Of a DNA stretch of 64,000 nt, positions 55,906-64,000 are shown piece by piece. Source of the stretch: Streptomyces sp. APSN-46.1 (GTDB lineage: Bacteria > Actinomycetota > Actinomycetes > Streptomycetales > Streptomycetaceae). The notes beneath the pieces are model-generated. The model was not told where the DNA came from. It searched no databases and was given only the letters and a program-made list of their open reading frames with translations. Position numbers and translations under genes: made by a program. How positions within the stretch are numbered: position 1 is the first letter of the stretch; each line of letters begins with the position of its first letter. Location: assembly GCF_022815725.1 (NCBI RefSeq), contig NZ_JALGRF010000003.1, positions 124,001 to 188,000 on the forward strand. Direction: 5' to 3'.

Positions 55906-56931
55906 ATGAAGATCGCTTTCGTGGGAAAGGGCGGCAGCGGGAAGACCACGCTGTCCTCCCTCTTCATCCGCCACCTCGCCGCCAATGAAGCCCCCGTCGT
56001 CGCGGTGGACGCCGACATCAACCAGCACCTCGGCGCCGCCCTCGGGCTCGGCGAGGACGAGGCCGCCGCGCTCCCGGCCATGGGCGCGCACCTGCCCCTG
56101 ATCAAGGAATACCTGCGCGGCTCCAACCCGCGCATCGCGTCCGCCGACGCAATGATCAAGACCACGCCGCCGGGGACCGGCTCGCGCCTGCTGCGCGTCT
56201 CCGAGGACAACCCGGTGTACGAGGCATGCGCGCGCACGGTCCTGCTCGACGGCGAGCCCGTGCGGCTGATGGCCACCGGCCCGTTCACCGAGTCCGATCT
56301 GGGCGTGGCCTGCTACCACTCGAAGATCGGGGCGGTCGAGCTCTGTCTCAACCACCTGGTCGACGGCCGGGACGAGTACGTGGTCGTCGACATGACGGCC
56401 GGCTCCGACTCCTTCGCCTCGGGCATGTTCACCCGCTTCGACGTGACCTTCCTGGTCGCCGAGCCGACCCGTAAGGGAGTCTCCGTCTACCGCCAGTACA
56501 AGGAGTACGCGCGGGACTTCGGGATCGCGCTGAAGGTGATCGGCAACAAGGTGCAGGGCCCGGAGGACATCGAGTTCCTCCAGGACGAGGTGGGCGAGGA
56601 CCTGCTGGTCACCGTCGGGCACTCCGACTGGGTGCGGGCGATGGAGAAGGGCCGCCCGGCCGCCTTCGAGCTGCTGGAGGCCACCAACCGGTTCGCCCTC
56701 CAGGCGCTCCAGGACGCGGCGGACGACTCGTACGCGCACCGCGACTGGGCCCGGTACACCGAGCAGATGGTGCACTTCCACCTGCGCAACGCGGAGAGCT
56801 GGGGCAACGCCAAGACCGGGGTCGACCTGGCGGCCCAGGTCGACCCCGAGTTCGTCCTCCGCGAAGGGCCGGCCACGGAGTCCCAGGAACCGCGGGAGCG
56901 GGAGACCGACCTCGTCAGCAGTCCCCGTTAG
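55906..56931 (+). CDS. MinD/CooC-like P-loop ATPase
   Basis: 341 residues. MKIAFVGKGGSGKTTLSSLF is a deviant Walker A (KGGxGKTT) of the SIMIBI class. VVAVDADINQHLGAALGL holds the switch I Asp, EYVVVDMTAGSDSFASGMF the Walker B, and VIGNKVQGPEDIEFL the adenine-binding N-K. CooC-type members insert metals or regulate partners; the role here is unknown. ATG 55906 was chosen over TTG/GTG 6-9 nt upstream. TACGCT (55892-55897) just ahead could serve as a -10 box for a nearly leaderless message. Confidence 0.82.
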   Translation: MKIAFVGKGGSGKTTLSSLFIRHLAANEAPVVAVDADINQHLGAALGLGEDEAAALPAMGAHLPLIKEYLRGSNPRIASADAMIKTTPPGTGSRLLRVSEDNPVYEACARTVLLDGEPVRLMATGPFTESDLGVACYHSKIGAVELCLNHLVDGRDEYVVVDMTAGSDSFASGMFTRFDVTFLVAEPTRKGVSVYRQYKEYARDFGIALKVIGNKVQGPEDIEFLQDEVGEDLLVTVGHSDWVRAMEKGRPAAFELLEATNRFALQALQDAADDSYAHRDWARYTEQMVHFHLRNAESWGNAKTGVDLAAQVDPEFVLREGPATESQEPRERETDLVSSPR

Positions 56932-56991
56932 CGCCCCGGAGTCCCTTGTGCGGAGGCCAGGACCCGGAAGCCAGGACCTGGAAGCCGGTGC

Positions 56992-58338
56992 TCAGTAGTC
57001 CTCCTCCGACTCCGAACCCGACTCCGAACCCGAATCCGGCTCCGGCTCCGTGGCGGCCGAGCCGGTGGCCGACGTGACCTCGGCGGGAGCGGCTGGCCGA
57101 GCCGGCGGCCCCGCCGTCAGGAACTTGGCCCAGCCCTCTTTCGGCGCCTCGCCGACGTCGAGGGTGCGCATCCACTCCAGGGCCTTCGGGTCCTGCGCGT
57201 CCAGCCAGTCGGCCAGCTCGCGGAACGGCACGCAGCGGACCTCCTTCTGGGTGCACATGCTCTTGATGGACTCCTCGACGGCCCGCATGTAGGTGCCGCC
57301 GTTCCAGGACTCGAAGTGGTTGCCGATGATCAGCGGCGCGCGGTTGCCCTGGTAGACCCGCTCGAAGGCCTGGAGCAGTCCGTCGCGCATCTGCTCGCCC
57401 CAGTACACGTGCTGCGAGGGGTCGCCCTGCGTGGTCGTGCCGGACTGGTTGACCATGTAGTTGTAGTCCATGCTCAGCGTGTCGAAGGCACGTCCGGGCA
57501 TGGGTACCAGCTGCAGCGGGAGGTCCCAGAGCCCGTCCGTCTTCTTGGGCCAGATCTGCTTGGCGATACCGCTGGAGTCGTAGCGGAACCCGAGGTCCTT
57601 GGCCGCCAGCATGAAGTTCTTCTGGCCTTCGAGGCAGGGGGTGCGGGCGCCGATGAGCTCCTTGTCGTAGTCGAAGGGGAGCGGCTCCATGCTCTTCAGC
57701 CCCGCGTTGGTCTTCCAGTTCTTGACGAACGACTTGGCCTGGCTGATCTCGCTCTTCCACTCGTCCACCGACCAGGTGCCGACGCCGCCTTCGGGACCGC
57801 AGAAGTGGCCGTTGAAGTGGGTGCCGATCTCATTGCCCTCCAGCCAGGCCGCGCGGATCTGGGTGGCGGTGTCCTTGATGCCCTGGAGGTCGCCGAAGCC
57901 GATCTCGGAGAGGCCCGGGGAGTGCTGCGGGGCGGTGTAGAGGGAACGTTTCTCCTCCGGGAGCATGTACACGCCGCTGAGGAAGTACGTCATGCGGGCG
58001 TTGTACCTCTTGCCGACGTCCCGGAAGTGGGAGAAGAGCTTCTGGCTGTCCTCGCCGGCCCCGTCCCACGAGAACACCACGAACTGCGGCGGCTTTTCAC
58101 CGGGCTTCAGCTTCTGCGTCTTCTGTACGTTCGGCTGCGAGCCGGTGTACGCGGTCGAGCCGTCGCCGATGAGCCGCAGGACACTGCCGGGGCCCTCCGG
58201 CGCGCCGGCGCCCTCGGGGCCGTTGCGGCCTCCGCCGGACGGGGACTTGGCGGGCTCCGAGGTGCTGCACCCGGCAGCGCACAGGACCAGCGCCGCGGCG
58301 ACCAGGCCGCCGGCGATCTTCTTCGTGGCGGCGATCAT
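56992..58338 (-). CDS. Secreted lipoprotein of the polysaccharide-deacetylase fold
   Basis: 448 residues from ATG 58338, preceded by a GAGAGGTGGGG box. A signal peptide with C-A-A-G-C at its end (LVLCAAGCSTSEPAKS) suggests lipidation. The NodB-like domain has PQFVVFSWDGAGEDSQKLFS (catalytic Asp region), MTYFLSGVYML, GNEIGTHFNGHFCG (metal His pair), IGARTPCLEGQ and LIIGNHFESWNGGTYMRAVE. The C-terminal about 40 residues are Ser/Glu/Asp-rich (SGSESGSESEEDY). It probably deacetylates an extracellular polysaccharide or peptidoglycan. It converges on the ATPase gene with 60 bp between stops. Confidence 0.82.
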   Translation of the reverse strand: MIAATKKIAGGLVAAALVLCAAGCSTSEPAKSPSGGGRNGPEGAGAPEGPGSVLRLIGDGSTAYTGSQPNVQKTQKLKPGEKPPQFVVFSWDGAGEDSQKLFSHFRDVGKRYNARMTYFLSGVYMLPEEKRSLYTAPQHSPGLSEIGFGDLQGIKDTATQIRAAWLEGNEIGTHFNGHFCGPEGGVGTWSVDEWKSEISQAKSFVKNWKTNAGLKSMEPLPFDYDKELIGARTPCLEGQKNFMLAAKDLGFRYDSSGIAKQIWPKKTDGLWDLPLQLVPMPGRAFDTLSMDYNYMVNQSGTTTQGDPSQHVYWGEQMRDGLLQAFERVYQGNRAPLIIGNHFESWNGGTYMRAVEESIKSMCTQKEVRCVPFRELADWLDAQDPKALEWMRTLDVGEAPKEGWAKFLTAGPPARPAAPAEVTSATGSAATEPEPDSGSESGSESEEDY

Positions 58339-58572
58339 CCGCCCCACCTCTCCCTCGCAGTTCCATCGCAGGACTTCCGCGCCGCAACGTCCCATGCGGT
58401 CCGCCGTGAAGGCGGTATGACAAGCCGGACAAAATGCTTAATCACTCGCGAGCGCTAATTCGTGGGCCATTTGCCCGTATTGCGCCCCACCCTCCTTTAC
58501 TCTCCATTACTATTCGTTTACTGAGTGTTGAGACTCCCGCCGCTTCACCCCTCCCCGAGGAGACGGGACCTT

Positions 58573-61086
58573 ATGACAGCCACCTCCCCCGCACCCCCTG
58601 CCAAGAGCCTCCCCTCGCAACGTCCCTCACGACTCCCCCCGGGCCTCCCGGCCGACCTGTCCGCCTCCATCGCCGTCTTCCTGGTCGCCCTGCCGCTCTC
58701 CCTCGGCATCGCCCTCGCCACCGGTGCCCCGCTCCAGGCGGGGCTCGTGGCCGCCGCCGCGGGCGGGATCGTGGCCGGGTGGCTCGGCGGCTCTCCGCTC
58801 CAGGTGAGCGGCCCCGCCGCCGGACTCACCGTCATCACCGCCGAGTTGATCCAGCGCTACGGGTGGCGTACCACGTGCGCCATCACCGTGCTCGCCGGCT
58901 GCTGCCAGCTCGGACTCGCCCTGCTGCGCACCGCCCGGTCGGCGCTCATGGTCAGCCCCGCCATCGTGCACGGCATGCTCGCGGGCATCGGCGTGACCAT
59001 CGCGGTGGCCCAGCTGCACATCGTGCTCGGCGGCACCCCGCAGAGCTCCGTCGTGGCCAACGTCCGCGGGCTGCCCGCCCAGTTGGCCCATGTGCATCCC
59101 GTCGCGCTCGGCATCAGCGCGCTGACCATGGCCCTGTTGCTCAGCTGGCCCCGGCTGCCCGGGCGGGCCGGGCGCGCCCTGCGGAAGGTGCCGGCCGCGC
59201 TCGCCGCCGTCGCGACGGCCACGGCCTTCGCGGCCCTGGCCGGGCTCAGCCTGCCCCGGGTGGACCTGCCGTCCTGGCGCAGCCACGCCCTGCCCGAGCT
59301 ACCCGAGGGCCCGGTTCTCGGGATCATCGCCGCCGTGCTGACGATCACGCTGGTCGGCAGCGTGGAGTCCCTGCTGTCCGCGGTCGCGACCGACAAGCTG
59401 ATCGCCTCCGAGCGGGGGACGGGCAACCGTCCGCCGCGGGCCGATCTCAACCGCGAGCTGCGCGGCCAGGGCGCGGCCAACATCGTCTCCGGGGCGCTGG
59501 GCGGGCTGCCCGTCACGGGCGTGGCCGTCCGTAGCGTGGCGAACGTCAAGTCCGGTGCGGTCAGCAGGAAATCGGCCATGCTGCACGGGCTGTGGGTGGT
59601 GACCGCGGCCGGGCTGCTCTTTCCGGTCCTCGGCCTGATTCCGCTGGCCGCGCTGGCCGCCCTGGTGATGGCGGTGGGCGTGCAGATGGTCAGCATCACG
59701 CACCTGCGCAGTGTCACCCGGCACCGGGAGATCCTCGTCTACGCCATGACGATCGCGGCCGTGGTGCTCGGCGGGGTACTGGAGGGCGTCGCGGTCGGCA
59801 TCGCCGTGGCCGTCGCCGTGGCTCTGCACCGGCTGACCCGGACGCGGATCACGGTGGAGGTGCGCGACGGTGTCCACCGGATCTGGGCGCGCGGGCAGTT
59901 GACCTTCCTCGCGGTGCCCCGGCTCAGCCGGGTGCTGAACCAGATTCCGCACGACGGGCACGCCGTCGTCGAGCTGGACGGCTCGTTCATGGACCACGCG
60001 GCCTACGAGACGCTCCACGACTGGCGAAACTCCCATCTGGCGCACGGGGGCTCGGCCGAGGTCACCGGCCGGTCCGGTGCGCGGATCTCCGAGACCGGCA
60101 GGGAGCAGCGCGGCGGGCACCACTGCTGCCGCCCCTGGACCCCGTGGCAGAACCACTGCGCCCACCGCTCCGCCGTCGGCGGTCCGGCGCCCGGTGCGGC
60201 GGAAGCGGCGGGCACCCCAGGCACCCCCGGTGCCCCCGGTGCCCCCGGCTCCCCAGGCACCGCAGGCTCCACAGGCCCGGCAAGCTCGGCAGGCACCCCT
60301 GGCACCACAGGCTCGGCAGGCACCGCGAGCCCAGCCGGCTCGGCCGTGGAGACCCGTCGGCGCGGAGCCGGCCAGTTGGCCAGCGGGATCGGTGCGTTCC
60401 AGCGGGACACGGCTCCGCACGTCCGGGAAGAGCTGGCCCGGCTGGCGCGCGAGGGGCAGCGGCCCTCGCAGCTGTTCCTCACCTGCGCCGATTCCCGCCT
60501 GGTGACCAGCATGATCACGGCCAGCGGCCCGGGCGACCTGTTCACCGTCCGCAATGTCGGCAATCTCGTCCCGCTGCCGGGGGCCGAGGCCACCGACGAC
60601 TCGGTCGCGGCGGCCATCGAGTACGCCGTGGACGTCCTCAAGGTGGACAGCATCACCGTGTGCGGGCACTCGGGCTGTGGGGCCATGCAGGCACTGCTGA
60701 ACTCGGCTCCCGAGGTCCCGATGACCCCCCTGCGGCGCTGGCTGCGGCACGGGCTGCCCAGTCTGGAGCGGATGGCCAGCCGGCACCACGCCTGGGCACG
60801 GATCGCGGGCCGGCTCCCGGCGGATGCCGTGGAGCAGCTGTGCCTGACCAATGTGGTGCAGCAGCTCGACCATCTGCGGGCCCACGAGTCGGTGGCCCGG
60901 CGGCTCGCCGAGGGCACGCTGGAGCTGCACGGGATGTACTTCCACGTGGGCGAGGCCCAGGCGTACCTGCTCTCCACGGGCGAGGACTTCTTCGACTGCC
61001 GGGTCTTCGACAGCGTCCACCCGGACTCGCGCGGTCAGTCGCCGTCCGGCGACTCCGCCCACGACGTGGCGCCCACACGGGCGTGA
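58573..61086 (+). CDS. SulP anion transporter - STAS - beta-carbonic anhydrase fusion
   Basis: 837 residues. Residues about 25-430 are a SulP permease with about 12 helices (LSASIAVFLVALPLSLGIAL, GLGGSPLQVSGPAAGL-like core, LVGSVESLLSAVATDKLIAS, LGGLPVTGVAVRSVANVKSG). About 435-510 is a short STAS-like domain (DGHAVVELDGSFMDHAAYET). About 535-590 is a collagen-like linker of Gly-X-Y triplets (GTPGTPGAPGAPGSPGTAGS). About 600-810 is a beta-carbonic anhydrase with FLTCADSRLV (Cys, Asp-Arg), VRNVGNLVP and VCGHSGCGAMQALL (His, Cys zinc ligands). It would import bicarbonate and interconvert it with CO2 at the membrane. The ATG at 58573 follows a GGGACC box. Confidence 0.92.
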   Translation: MTATSPAPPAKSLPSQRPSRLPPGLPADLSASIAVFLVALPLSLGIALATGAPLQAGLVAAAAGGIVAGWLGGSPLQVSGPAAGLTVITAELIQRYGWRTTCAITVLAGCCQLGLALLRTARSALMVSPAIVHGMLAGIGVTIAVAQLHIVLGGTPQSSVVANVRGLPAQLAHVHPVALGISALTMALLLSWPRLPGRAGRALRKVPAALAAVATATAFAALAGLSLPRVDLPSWRSHALPELPEGPVLGIIAAVLTITLVGSVESLLSAVATDKLIASERGTGNRPPRADLNRELRGQGAANIVSGALGGLPVTGVAVRSVANVKSGAVSRKSAMLHGLWVVTAAGLLFPVLGLIPLAALAALVMAVGVQMVSITHLRSVTRHREILVYAMTIAAVVLGGVLEGVAVGIAVAVAVALHRLTRTRITVEVRDGVHRIWARGQLTFLAVPRLSRVLNQIPHDGHAVVELDGSFMDHAAYETLHDWRNSHLAHGGSAEVTGRSGARISETGREQRGGHHCCRPWTPWQNHCAHRSAVGGPAPGAAEAAGTPGTPGAPGAPGSPGTAGSTGPASSAGTPGTTGSAGTASPAGSAVETRRRGAGQLASGIGAFQRDTAPHVREELARLAREGQRPSQLFLTCADSRLVTSMITASGPGDLFTVRNVGNLVPLPGAEATDDSVAAAIEYAVDVLKVDSITVCGHSGCGAMQALLNSAPEVPMTPLRRWLRHGLPSLERMASRHHAWARIAGRLPADAVEQLCLTNVVQQLDHLRAHESVARRLAEGTLELHGMYFHVGEAQAYLLSTGEDFFDCRVFDSVHPDSRGQSPSGDSAHDVAPTRA

Positions 61087-61116
61087 ACCGCTACCCTCCG
61101 GAATCCGTGCAACGCA

Positions 61117-61154
61117 GTGGCCCCTTTCCGCACCCTGTAGCGGGAAGGGGCCAC
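61117..61154. terminator. Terminator after the transporter-carbonic anhydrase gene
   Basis: A 14-bp stem (61117-61130 with 61141-61154, one G-T style mismatch) and a 10-nt loop begin 30 nt after the stop codon. Confidence 0.7.
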
Positions 61155-61280
61155 TCGCCCGTGTGGCCCGTACGTGATACAGGTCTAAACCAATTTCTGG
61201 CTAGGCCTTGTCACCTGGACGTCTGACTGATGAGCTATGCCCCGGGGACACATCGGACACCCTGGGGAAAGGGAGATGTC

Positions 61281-63236
61281 GTGAGGAATGACAGCTTGGC
61301 CAATCTGCTCAAGGAGGAGCGGCGGTTCGCGCCGCCCGCCGATCTGGCCGCCGCCGCCAACGTGACTCAGGCTGCGTACGAACAGGCCGACGCGGACAGG
61401 CTGGGCTTCTGGGCCGAGCAGGCACGGCGGCTCACCTGGGCCACCGAGCCGACGGAGACGCTCAACTGGTCGAACCCGCCCTTCGCGAAGTGGTTCGAGG
61501 ACGGCGAGCTGAACGTCGCGTACAACTGCGTGGACCGGCACGTCGAGGCCGGCAACGGCGACCGCGTCGCCATCCACTTCGAGGGTGAGCCCGGCGACAG
61601 CCGCTCGATCACCTACGCCGAGCTCAAGGACGAGGTCTCCAAGGCCGCCAACGCCCTGACCGAGCTGGGTGTCCGGACCGGCGACCGCGTCGCCGTCTAC
61701 CTGCCGATGATCCCCGAGGCCGTCGTCGCGATGCTCGCGTGCGCCCGCGTCGGCGCCGCGCACTCGGTGGTCTTCGGCGGCTTCTCCGCCGACGCCGTCG
61801 CCTCCCGCATCCAGGACGCCGACGCCAAGCTGGTGATCACTGCCGACGGCGGCTACCGCCGCGGCAAGCCCAGCGCCCTGAAGCCCGCCATCGACGAGGC
61901 CGTCGACAAGTGCCCGCAGGTCAAGCACGTGCTCGTCGTACGGCGCACCGGCCAGGACACCGCCTTCACCGAGGGCCGCGACGTCTGGTGGCACGACGTG
62001 GTCGGCCGCCAGTCCGCCGAGCACACCCCGCGGGCCTTCCCCGCCGAGCACCCGCTGTTCATCCTGTACACCTCGGGAACCACGGGTAAGCCGAAGGGCA
62101 TCCTGCACACCTCCGGCGGTTACCTCACGCAGGCCGCGTACACCCACCACGCGGTGTTCGACCTGAAGCCGGAGAGCGATGTCTACTGGTGCACCGCCGA
62201 CATCGGCTGGGTGACCGGGCACTCGTACATCGTCTACGGGCCGCTCGCCAACGGCGCCACCCAGGTGATGTACGAGGGCACGCCGGACACCCCGCACCAG
62301 GGCCGGTTCTGGGAGGTCGTGCAGAAGTACGGCGTCACCATCCTCTACACCGCGCCGACGGCCATCCGTACGTTCATGAAGTGGGGCGACGACATCCCCG
62401 CGAAGTTCGACCTGTCGAGCCTGCGCGTGCTGGGCTCGGTCGGCGAGCCGATCAACCCCGAGGCCTGGATCTGGTACCGCAAGCACATCGGCGGCGACCG
62501 CTGTCCGATCGTGGACACCTGGTGGCAGACCGAGACCGGCGCGATGATGATCTCGCCGCTCCCGGGTGCCACCGAGACCAAGCCGGGCTCGGCGCAGCGC
62601 GCGCTGCCCGGAATCTCCGCCACCGTCGTGGACGACGAGGCGAACGAGGTCCCGGACGGCGGAGGCGGCTACCTGGTCCTCACCGAGCCGTGGCCGTCGA
62701 TGCTGCGCACCATCTGGGGCGACGACCAGCGGTTCATCGACACCTACTGGTCGCGCTTCGAGGGCAAGTACTTCGCGGGCGACGGCGCCAAGAAGGACGA
62801 GGACGGCGACATCTGGCTGCTCGGCCGGGTGGACGACGTGATGCTGGTCTCCGGCCACAACATCTCGACCACCGAGGTCGAGTCGGCGCTCGTCTCGCAC
62901 CCCTCGGTCGCCGAGGCGGCCGTGGTCGGCGCGACCGACGAGACCACCGGCCAGGCCATCGTGGCCTTCGTCATCCTGCGCGGCACCGCCTCCGAGACCG
63001 ACGGCCTGGTCGCGGACCTGCGCAACCACGTGGGCGCCACCCTCGGCCCGATCGCGAAGCCGAAGCGGATCCTCCCGGTCCAGGAGCTGCCGAAGACCCG
63101 CTCCGGCAAGATCATGCGCCGCCTGCTGCGCGATGTCGCCGAGAACCGGGCGGTCGGCGATGTCACCACACTGGCCGACTCCTCGGTCATGGACCTCATC
63201 CAGAGCAAGCTGCCCGACGCGGGCAGCGAGGACTGA
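61281..63236 (+). CDS. acsA: Acetyl-CoA synthetase
   Basis: 651 residues from GTG 61281, which has AAAGGGAG 7 nt upstream; the in-frame ATG at 61230 would add 17 unlike residues. N-terminal FWAEQARRLTWATEPTETLN and WFEDGELNVAYNCVDRHVEA are typical of Acs. The AMP-binding motif is LFILYTSGTTGKPKGILHTS, with YWCTADIGWVTGHSYIVYGP, VDTWWQTETGAMMISPLPG and LLGRVDDVMLVSGHNISTTE. The acetylatable Lys is in LPKTRSGKIMRRLLRDVAEN, the site of Pat/CobB control. It converts acetate, ATP and CoA to acetyl-CoA. Confidence 0.97.
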   Translation: MRNDSLANLLKEERRFAPPADLAAAANVTQAAYEQADADRLGFWAEQARRLTWATEPTETLNWSNPPFAKWFEDGELNVAYNCVDRHVEAGNGDRVAIHFEGEPGDSRSITYAELKDEVSKAANALTELGVRTGDRVAVYLPMIPEAVVAMLACARVGAAHSVVFGGFSADAVASRIQDADAKLVITADGGYRRGKPSALKPAIDEAVDKCPQVKHVLVVRRTGQDTAFTEGRDVWWHDVVGRQSAEHTPRAFPAEHPLFILYTSGTTGKPKGILHTSGGYLTQAAYTHHAVFDLKPESDVYWCTADIGWVTGHSYIVYGPLANGATQVMYEGTPDTPHQGRFWEVVQKYGVTILYTAPTAIRTFMKWGDDIPAKFDLSSLRVLGSVGEPINPEAWIWYRKHIGGDRCPIVDTWWQTETGAMMISPLPGATETKPGSAQRALPGISATVVDDEANEVPDGGGGYLVLTEPWPSMLRTIWGDDQRFIDTYWSRFEGKYFAGDGAKKDEDGDIWLLGRVDDVMLVSGHNISTTEVESALVSHPSVAEAAVVGATDETTGQAIVAFVILRGTASETDGLVADLRNHVGATLGPIAKPKRILPVQELPKTRSGKIMRRLLRDVAENRAVGDVTTLADSSVMDLIQSKLPDAGSED

Positions 63237-63295
63237 CCCCAGAGGACTAACCCAGAGGACTGACAGCAGCAGGCAACAGCAGGCCACAGGCCATG

Positions 63296-63330
63296 AAGGG
63301 GCATCCGGCGCGACGCGCCGGATGCCCCTT
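63296..63330. terminator. Intrinsic terminator after acsA
   Basis: A perfect 16-bp stem (63296-63311 with 63315-63330) with a 3-nt loop, preceded by AA and followed by T, 60 nt past the acsA stop. Confidence 0.85.
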
Positions 63331-63477
63331 TCGCGCATAAAGTAACGATCGCCGGATATTGCCTTGCGTACACCCTGTAAAATATTGAACGCATAAAGAA
63401 AGTTCACAAGGGTGCGCCGGGAAGTCTGGTCGGCAACTGCATTTGTCATGCCGCGACCGACCGGAGGTGCCCCCACC

Positions 63478-64000
63478 GTGGCCACGCCCACCCGCACGCC
63501 CACCCCCAACCCCAAGTTCCTCGGCAGGCTCTCACTGCCCGAGCGGACCTTCGTCGCCGACGCCCTGCGCGCCGAGACGGTCGGCGGTGTCCTGCTGCTC
63601 GTGGCCGCCATCGGTGCCCTGATCTGGGCGAACACCCCCGGCCTGACGGACAGCTACGCGACCGTGCGGGACTTCCACATCGGCCCCGCCGCGCTCGGCC
63701 TGAACCTCTCGCTCCAGCACTGGGCGGCCGACGGCCTGCTCGCGATCTTCTTCTTCGTCGCCGGCATCGAACTCAAGCGCGAGCTGGTGGCGGGCGACCT
63801 CCGCGACCCGAAGGCGGCCGCCCTCCCCGTCATCGCCGCCCTGTGCGGCATGGCGGTCCCCGCGGGCGTCTACGCCCTCGTCAACATCCTCGGCGACGGT
63901 TCGATGAACGGCTGGGCGGTCCCCACCGCCACCGACATCGCCTTCGCGCTCGCCGTCCTCGCGGTCATCGGCACCTCACTGCCCTCCGCGCTGCGCGCGT
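63478..64000 (+). CDS. nhaA: Na+/H+ antiporter NhaA, N-terminal part
   Basis: 174 codons are present and the gene runs off the right edge. GTG 63478 has GGAGG about 10 nt upstream. After a Pro/Thr-rich start come [20 protein letters not shown] (helix I), [20 protein letters not shown] (helix IV region, IELK signature), [20 protein letters not shown], and [20 protein letters not shown] with the paired functional region before the essential Asp residues (ATDIAFAL). It exports Na+ in exchange for H+ at the cell membrane. Confidence 0.92.
   Translation, partial: MATPTRTPTPNPKFLGRLSLPERTFVADALRAETVGGVLLLVAAIGALIWANTPGLTDSYATVRDFHIGPAALGLNLSLQHWAADGLLAIFFFVAGIELKRELVAGDLRDPKAAALPVIAALCGMAVPAGVYALVNILGDGSMNGWAVPTATDIAFALAVLAVIGTSLPSALRA

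Overview
The window is high-GC DNA with the codon bias, GTG/TTG starts, stop/start overlaps and gene repertoire of a Streptomyces chromosome. From about 26.4 kb to the right end the gene order (secreted S33 peptidase, holB, membrane-fused tmk, topA, methyltransferase, H+-pyrophosphatase, anti-sigma/bldG, DUF1998 helicase, Tad pilus genes, HAD phosphatase, MinD-like ATPase, acetyl-CoA synthetase, nhaA) matches what I remember of the conserved core around SCO3540-SCO3564 of S. coelicolor. Family names are from memory and motif reading; no searches were run.

Left arm (1-7.6 kb): a minus-strand papB-papA-papC-like operon, overlapping by 4 bp at each junction, should convert chorismate to 4-amino-phenylpyruvate, the precursor of p-aminophenylalanine. 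It is divergent from a single-module A-Ox-T-TE synthetase closely matching indigoidine synthetases (BpsA/IndC), which overlaps a small 4-oxalocrotonate-tautomerase-like gene. papC runs off the left edge, so a larger cluster may continue.

Accessory region (7.6-26.4 kb): a patchwork of defence-like genes, fragments and broken genes. It holds a DUF4365-type nuclease-like protein, a frameshifted secreted protein, IS30 and antitoxin remnants and a SUV3-like helicase with a probable frameshift at its 5' end. A 13.7-kb island follows, bounded by a 111-112 bp direct repeat that includes the 3' 41 nt of tRNA-Thr(CGU). The island carries (i) a translationally coupled operon of an RpoD-like sigma factor, a DrmA-like helicase and a DrmB-like DUF1998 protein; (ii) a decayed gene; (iii) an AbrB-like antitoxin; and (iv) a restriction-modification module of a C5-cytosine methyltransferase, a Vsr-type nuclease and two GIY-YIG endonucleases. 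Related junction repeats separate these modules and no integrase is visible.

Conserved core (26.4-64 kb): DNA replication and topology genes, the bldG anti-anti-sigma locus, a Tad/Flp-type secretion operon whose TadE-like protein contains a perfect 13-unit CGGGGC hexanucleotide repeat, a SulP-STAS-carbonic anhydrase fusion with a collagen-like linker, acetyl-CoA synthetase and a truncated nhaA. A 1.2-kb extremely G-rich patch at 45.3-46.5 kb contains 32-bp tandem repeats and an inverted partial copy of tadB, and adjoins a twice-frameshifted gene.

The best candidate for an undescribed system is the sigma-DrmA-DrmB operon. The composite restriction-modification module next to it and the divergent p-aminophenylalanine/indigoidine pairing also deserve attention.
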